Below, piece by piece: positions 6,704-10,078 of a stretch of DNA of 10,078 nucleotides. The stretch's first letter is position 1, and each line of letters begins with the position of its first letter. The stretch covers positions 64,971-75,048 of the forward strand of contig NVVO01000005.1 of NCBI GenBank assembly GCA_002733385.1, read 5' to 3'. The position numbers and the translations under genes are program-made. The stretch comes from Robiginitomaculum sp. (GTDB taxonomy: Bacteria; Pseudomonadota; Alphaproteobacteria; Caulobacterales; Maricaulaceae). Under the pieces are notes generated by a model. It made no database searches. It was not told the DNA's origin and worked only from the letters and a program-made list of their open reading frames with translations.

Positions 6704-7607
6704 CTGGTATAGATGTCCCTATGCGGGCTATGACTAGGCCCGTGATTATGATCACCAGAGAGACCGCGTATTTGTTTTGAAAATCTTCCCCCAAAAATAC
6801 CATGCCCGAAATGATGGCAATCACCGGAACCATATAATTGATTTTGGCAATCAGGCTGGGGCCGGAAATTTGCAAGAGGCGTAAATATAACAAATTGCCC
6901 AAGAACGTCGCCCCAATGGTCAAAGCCGCTAGAGCCGCCAGGATATTGGTTGGCGGTATGGCACGCGGTATTTCGGCGCTTGCGAACAGCAAGGCGCAGA
7001 CGACGGCGCTTAGCGCCCCGCCGAGCAACATGATCGCTGCACCGACGCTAGGGGGTTGTAAGGGCGCACGTTTGCCTAGGATAGATGTGGCGGCGTAGCC
7101 AAAGGCTGCCAAGACAACCAAGGCCTGTATTTGCCAATTCTCGGCCAATGCCCAGCTTAGTTCCTTTGGTAAAAACAACACGCAGACGCCGATAAATCCG
7201 ATAAAAAATCCAAGCGATTTAAACTTGGTCAAAGGCTCCGAACGGACAAAAAAGTGCGCCAACACCACTGTGAATAAAGGAGTCACACCAATCAGTATGG
7301 AAATTAGACCGCTATCAATGCCGGCATTATAGCCTTTGGCGATCAAATAAAACGGGATGGTCATGCCGATAAAGCCCATTATACCGTAAACCACCCAGCT
7401 TTTGTCTGCTAAGCGCGGTAGTCGATGACCGCGAACTAATACGAAAATCACCATCAAAAATGCCCCAAAACCCATGCGTATGGTCACTTGCCAGGCTTCA
7501 CTAATGGCTAGCGGGTCAATGGTGCCGACCAGTGTGTATTCCGTACCCCAAATCAGCAAAGTAATGGTGATAAGAAATGCCAATGGCAAATGGGTAAACC
7601 TGCTCAT
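6678..7607 (-). CDS. EamA/DMT-family transporter, second gene of tandem triplet
   Basis: A 309-aa two-repeat EamA protein with about ten membrane helices. Visible marks are IWGTEYTLVG in helix 1 (19-28), RGHRLP (59-64), GIMGFIGMTIPFYL (75-88), SGLISILIGVTPLFTVVLAHF (split at 99-107 and 108-119), KRAP between the two halves (179-182), ISGPSLIAKINYMVPV (247-262) and the FLGEDF loop. The Glu at position 23 inside helix 1 replaces an Ala in both paralogues and may line the substrate path. Start ATG 7607 overlaps the stop of gene 1 as ATGA, and the end overlaps gene 3, so it is expressed with both neighbours. The Shine-Dalgarno is weak (GAAGAAAA), consistent with coupling. The substrate is unknown. 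Confidence 0.93.
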   Translation of the reverse strand: MSRFTHLPLAFLITITLLIWGTEYTLVGTIDPLAISEAWQVTIRMGFGAFLMVIFVLVRGHRLPRLADKSWVVYGIMGFIGMTIPFYLIAKGYNAGIDSGLISILIGVTPLFTVVLAHFFVRSEPLTKFKSLGFFIGFIGVCVLFLPKELSWALAENWQIQALVVLAAFGYAATSILGKRAPLQPPSVGAAIMLLGGALSAVVCALLFASAEIPRAIPPTNILAALAALTIGATFLGNLLYLRLLQISGPSLIAKINYMVPVIAIISGMVFLGEDFQNKYAVSLVIIITGLVIARIGTSIPDEQGQNGP

Positions 7608-8554
7608 TGGGTTTTCTTCATGGCTTGGCTTTCATCAGGCTTTTGTTTATTGTCAGCCTTGGCAATTAAAAGCCCGGTGATGATAATCATCATGGCGGCG
7701 ATAGATCGCCAGCTAAATGCCTCGCTCAGGAATAGCATACCAAATATCAGGGCGAAAACCGGCACCAGATAATTGATTTTAGCAATCATGCTGGGGCCGG
7801 ACAGTTTTATAACCTTAAGATAAAGAATATCGGACAGCCCGGTTGAAAACACAGTTAGCACAAACAAAGCCAACAGTACCCCGCCGGAATAGTTGCCAGA
7901 CGGCATGCCCGACGGTATGGCAATAACCAGCGCGGTAATCGCAGCGGTTATCAACATAATTGCCGCCCCGATACTGGCGGGTGTATCCGGGGCTCGCTTG
8001 GCAACAATTGCCGCCAGAGCATAACTTAGTGCCACCATAAGGATGAAACTTTGTCCTTGCCAATTTTGAATAAATTTCAAATCCAGGTTTTCAGGCATAA
8101 ATAAGAACACCACGCCGATAAAGCCGATGATAAAACCGGCGGATTTGCGCCAGCTCAAGCGCTCGGACTTAACCAGAAAATGCGCCAAAACAATGGTGAA
8201 TAAAGGGGTGACACCATTGGTCAAAATAGACGATATACCACTTTCCACACCGCGCTCATTGCCCATTGCCAGGAGTAAAAATGGCGCGGTCATGCCGAAA
8301 AACCCCATTAAACCGTACCAAAGCCAGCGTTTATCACCAAGCTTTGGCAGTTTCATACCGCGTGCATAGACATAAAGAGTTATGGCCAAGGCCGGCAATA
8401 TAGTGCGGGCCGCAGGTATCCATTGCGCCGGAAAACCACCAGAATAAACCGTGTAATACATCAAGTTATAGGCGGTACTCCAAATCAGAACAATAGCTGC
8501 GACCATTGTGTATAATTTGACGGTATTTGCCCTGTGGTTTTTGTTTCTTGCCAT
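7604..8554 (-). CDS. EamA/DMT-family transporter, first gene of tandem triplet
   Basis: A 316-aa two-repeat EamA transporter, first gene of the - strand operon. Visible marks are IWSTAYNLMY in helix 1 (24-33), WYGLMGFFGMTAPFLL (79-94), ESGISSILTNGVTPL (104-118), IVLAHFLVKSE (121-131), KRAPDTPASIGAAIM (186-200), LSGPSMIAKINYLVPV (251-266) and LSEAFSW (276-282). It has one extra residue (Asn113) before GVTP compared with its two paralogues, and a longer hydrophilic tail of about 18 residues. It is the most diverged of the three. The start ATG 8554 has AGGA three bases upstream on the - strand. A promoter candidate with a perfect TATAAT lies about 85 bp upstream. Substrate unknown; EamA members act on amino acids, metabolites or toxic compounds. 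Confidence 0.93.
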   Translation of the reverse strand: MARNKNHRANTVKLYTMVAAIVLIWSTAYNLMYYTVYSGGFPAQWIPAARTILPALAITLYVYARGMKLPKLGDKRWLWYGLMGFFGMTAPFLLLAMGNERGVESGISSILTNGVTPLFTIVLAHFLVKSERLSWRKSAGFIIGFIGVVFLFMPENLDLKFIQNWQGQSFILMVALSYALAAIVAKRAPDTPASIGAAIMLITAAITALVIAIPSGMPSGNYSGGVLLALFVLTVFSTGLSDILYLKVIKLSGPSMIAKINYLVPVFALIFGMLFLSEAFSWRSIAAMMIIITGLLIAKADNKQKPDESQAMKKTQ

Positions 8555-8624
8555 TTATCCTAGCTATTGAACCCTAGAAGGCTTTGCAAGTCATTATCTT
8601 CTCTACCGAATTTTTAAAAGACAT

Positions 8625-8640
8625 TGATCCTGATCCTGAT
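8625..8640. repeat. Tandem hexamer TGATCC, 2.7 copies
   Basis: TGATCC at 8625-8630 and 8631-8636 is followed by TGAT at 8637-8640. On the - strand this reads as repeated ATCAGG immediately downstream of, and overlapping, the TATAAT candidate of the EamA operon, so it would sit at the start of transcription. It could be a binding site or a simple slippage repeat. Confidence 0.55.
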
Positions 8641-8644
8641 TATA
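8639..8644 (-). promoter_or_regulatory. Candidate -10 element for the EamA operon
   Basis: On the - strand, bases 8644 to 8639 read TATAAT, an exact sigma-70 -10 match. The 16-18 bp upstream position holds no good -35 (AGCTGC-like), and no TGn extension is present, so an activator may be needed or the match may be chance. A transcript would start near 8632, giving a leader of about 78 nt. GATAAT on the - strand near 8595-8600 is a weaker alternative. Confidence 0.35.
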
Positions 8645-8672
8645 TCCGGTTAAGCATAAAGGCAGCTATGGT

Positions 8673-8700
8673 TTGATAATCCTGTTGGCTTCACCATAAT
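8673..8700 (+). promoter_or_regulatory. Candidate sigma-70 promoter for the PDZ-domain gene
   Basis: TTGATA (8673-8678) and CATAAT (8695-8700) are separated by 16 bp; each differs from the consensus at one position. Transcription would start near 8707, leaving a leader of about 43 nt before ATG 8750. An octamer AATTCGGT (8698-8705) overlapping the -10 and start region is the inverse of ACCGAATT at 8605-8612 on the EamA side. Confidence 0.5.
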
Positions 8701-8749
8701 TCGGTTTGGGTCACATTTCATCAGTGGGGTTGGTAGACAGGAACGACAC

Positions 8750-10021
8750 ATGCAAATGCCCAAGGTAGAATGGCTCGATACAATCCGTCATTACACGGTC
8801 AAATTTTCGCCGGATTTATCAACCGCCCAGATCATACACAAAATTGCCATAAATTCTCCGGCGCAAATCTTGGGGCTATCGCCGGGGGATGCCTTGCTCA
8901 GCGTCAACGGGGTTGCAGCGGTCGGGCTGGACTTAGACGAGGTATTGCTGAAGGCCAGTGTTGTGATTTATAGGTTTTACAGCCCGCACCACAACACCAT
9001 CGTCGACATCAGAATGAAGGCCATGCCGCTTGGTGTACGCTTTCTGGTGTCTGCCAAAGCGATATTGGGCCATGCCCGAAAAACTGGCTATGACGGGTCA
9101 TCTGGGTTTTACAAATTATGGGAGCAAGAAGATTATGACAGTATTTTTGCCCTTTCGCGACTTGTAGCAACAAAGACACCAGCCAGTCTAATTCGGGTGG
9201 TGCTGGGGGCGGGCAGGCCAGAACCCATTGCCAGATTTATGCAAGCCATTTGTAATTATGAACGCAATAATACGGAAAGTGCCGCGCGCGATATTCGCAA
9301 ATTCGTGGAAAGCGACGCGAACAGCTATTGCGGGGATGTTCAGGCTTTGGGGTATTATTATTTGGCCATGCTGGCGCGAGATGGTGCGGATTTGATGTAT
9401 TACACTGAATATATGCGCCAAGCCTATGAACTGAACCCGACATCGGCACGTATTTGTCAAGGAGCTAACTTGGCGAAGATCAATATAGAGCAAAACCATC
9501 CAATGCTTGGCCGTATGTTGCCGCTGCATTATAAATTGCAACGGATTGATAGAAAAACCCCAATGCGGTCTGGTGCAGATTTGCCAAGTTTGATTTCCCG
9601 CCTGAGTGATGGGCAAGTCATGCCTTTATGTTTTATGGCCAATAGCCGGGCCAACCATGCCTATAATCAGGCGCTTAAATCCTATCGTAGCATGTATGAT
9701 TTTCTCGGCAATAATCTGGCGCCATTGGTGGTGATTACCAATAAATCCAGACAGAAATCCGATTTAGCCCTGTGGTATAAACAAGAACGATTGGCCCATA
9801 AAAATGGTTTGCCCATGACGGTTTTGCTGGAAAAAAGCGGCAGTTTTATTACAGACCTAGATTTAAAAAGCGCACCGGTGTTTTGGGCGGTCAACCAGTC
9901 CGGACGGGTGATATGGACAGACGGGCTAGCGAATTCCTATGATTATTGGAGTCTTTTGTACGCCGTAAACGGCACCGGTGCGCTTTATGTTGAAGATTTT
10001 GAAAGTTATAAATCTGCCTAA
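8750..10021 (+). CDS. PDZ-domain protein with C-terminal redox-dead thioredoxin-like domain, function unknown
   Basis: A 423-aa protein I do not recognise as a named gene. Residues about 15-90 look like a PDZ domain: IHKIAINSPAQILGLSPGDALLSVNGVAA has the usual 'S-P-A-x-x-x-G-L-x-x-G-D-x-L-x-x-V-N-G' pattern (36-54). Residues about 120-270 are mainly helical, with a weak TPR-like stretch (YYYLAMLARDG, then YMRQAYELNP at 221-230). From about 285 the pattern matches a TlpA/thioredoxin fold: GQVMPLCFMANSRANH (288-303) aligns with the usual G-x-x-V-L-x-x-F-W-A-T-W-C-x-x-C, followed by a helix, the PLVVIT strand (325-330), and SAPVFWAVNQSGRVIW (374-389) with a cis-Pro-type P376. Both active-site cysteines are absent (R300 and H303), so it is unlikely to be an oxidoreductase. 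There is no signal peptide or membrane helix, so it is probably cytoplasmic. ATG 8750 has AGGA seven bases upstream. It is divergent from the EamA operon. Confidence 0.85.
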   Translation: MQMPKVEWLDTIRHYTVKFSPDLSTAQIIHKIAINSPAQILGLSPGDALLSVNGVAAVGLDLDEVLLKASVVIYRFYSPHHNTIVDIRMKAMPLGVRFLVSAKAILGHARKTGYDGSSGFYKLWEQEDYDSIFALSRLVATKTPASLIRVVLGAGRPEPIARFMQAICNYERNNTESAARDIRKFVESDANSYCGDVQALGYYYLAMLARDGADLMYYTEYMRQAYELNPTSARICQGANLAKINIEQNHPMLGRMLPLHYKLQRIDRKTPMRSGADLPSLISRLSDGQVMPLCFMANSRANHAYNQALKSYRSMYDFLGNNLAPLVVITNKSRQKSDLALWYKQERLAHKNGLPMTVLLEKSGSFITDLDLKSAPVFWAVNQSGRVIWTDGLANSYDYWSLLYAVNGTGALYVEDFESYKSA

Positions 10022-10028
10022 AACTCTC

Positions 10029-10078
10029 CTAAAATCCAGATGAAATTCCGACACCAAACCAGACACTTGATTTGCTGG
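10029..10078 (-). CDS. C-terminal end of a probable outer-membrane beta-barrel protein (partial)
   Basis: On the - strand the last 15 codons before a TAG (at 10031-10029) read SKSSVWFGVGISSGF. Alternating hydrophobic and polar residues ending in a C-terminal Phe is the classic last beta strand of outer-membrane proteins, the signal recognised by the BAM complex. The rest of the gene lies beyond the window, so nothing more can be said about its function. Its stop is only 7 bases from the stop of the convergent PDZ-domain gene. Because only 15 codons are visible, the frame itself is inferred from this pattern. Confidence 0.55.
   Translation of the reverse strand, partial: SKSSVWFGVGISSGF

Noticed and set aside
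8555..8749. A small gene or RNA in the divergent intergenic region
   Set aside because: No open frame with a ribosome-binding site and no strong stem-loop with a T-run was seen; the region is explained by promoters.

Overview
The window looks like chromosomal DNA of an alphaproteobacterium. Genes for a CpoB/YbgF protein, TilS, FtsH and FolP follow each other on the + strand, the order commonly seen in Alphaproteobacteria downstream of tolQRAB-pal. The sequences of FtsH, FolP and ThiD fit that group. Base composition looks balanced (roughly half GC by eye, not computed). A marine or aquatic lineage with moderate GC (for example a Maricaulales or Hyphomonadaceae relative) is a guess, not a conclusion. 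No tRNA, rRNA, CRISPR array, transposase, integrase or phage gene was seen.

Left part (1-5792, + strand): a housekeeping block. It starts with the C-terminal part of cpoB/ybgF (cell-envelope constriction, Tol-Pal), overlapped by tilS (tRNA-Ile2 lysidine synthetase). After a 100-bp gap holding a heat-shock-like promoter comes ftsH (membrane AAA+ zinc protease). A 72-bp spacer with a strong palindromic repeat element leads into folP (dihydropteroate synthase). Tightly packed behind folP are a small TM2-domain membrane protein and thiD (HMP/HMP-P kinase of thiamine synthesis). The glmM gene often found after folP is absent at this point.

Middle part (5789-8554, - strand): three tandem, overlapping, paralogous EamA/DMT-family ten-helix transporters, read right to left, apparently one translationally coupled operon. 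The last one runs tail-to-tail into thiD with overlapping stop codons.

Right part (8555-10078): a 195-bp divergent regulatory region with promoter candidates in both directions. It is followed by an unusual cytoplasmic protein with an N-terminal PDZ domain, a helical middle and a C-terminal TlpA/thioredoxin-like domain whose CxxC is replaced by RANH. At the right edge the last 15 codons of a convergent - strand gene are visible; their pattern, ending in Phe, is that of an outer-membrane beta-barrel C-terminus.

The strongest candidates for something new are the PDZ/redox-dead thioredoxin fusion, the palindromic element that could alternately pair with the folP ribosome-binding site, and the triplicated transporter operon. 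No complete novel defence or mobile system is evident.
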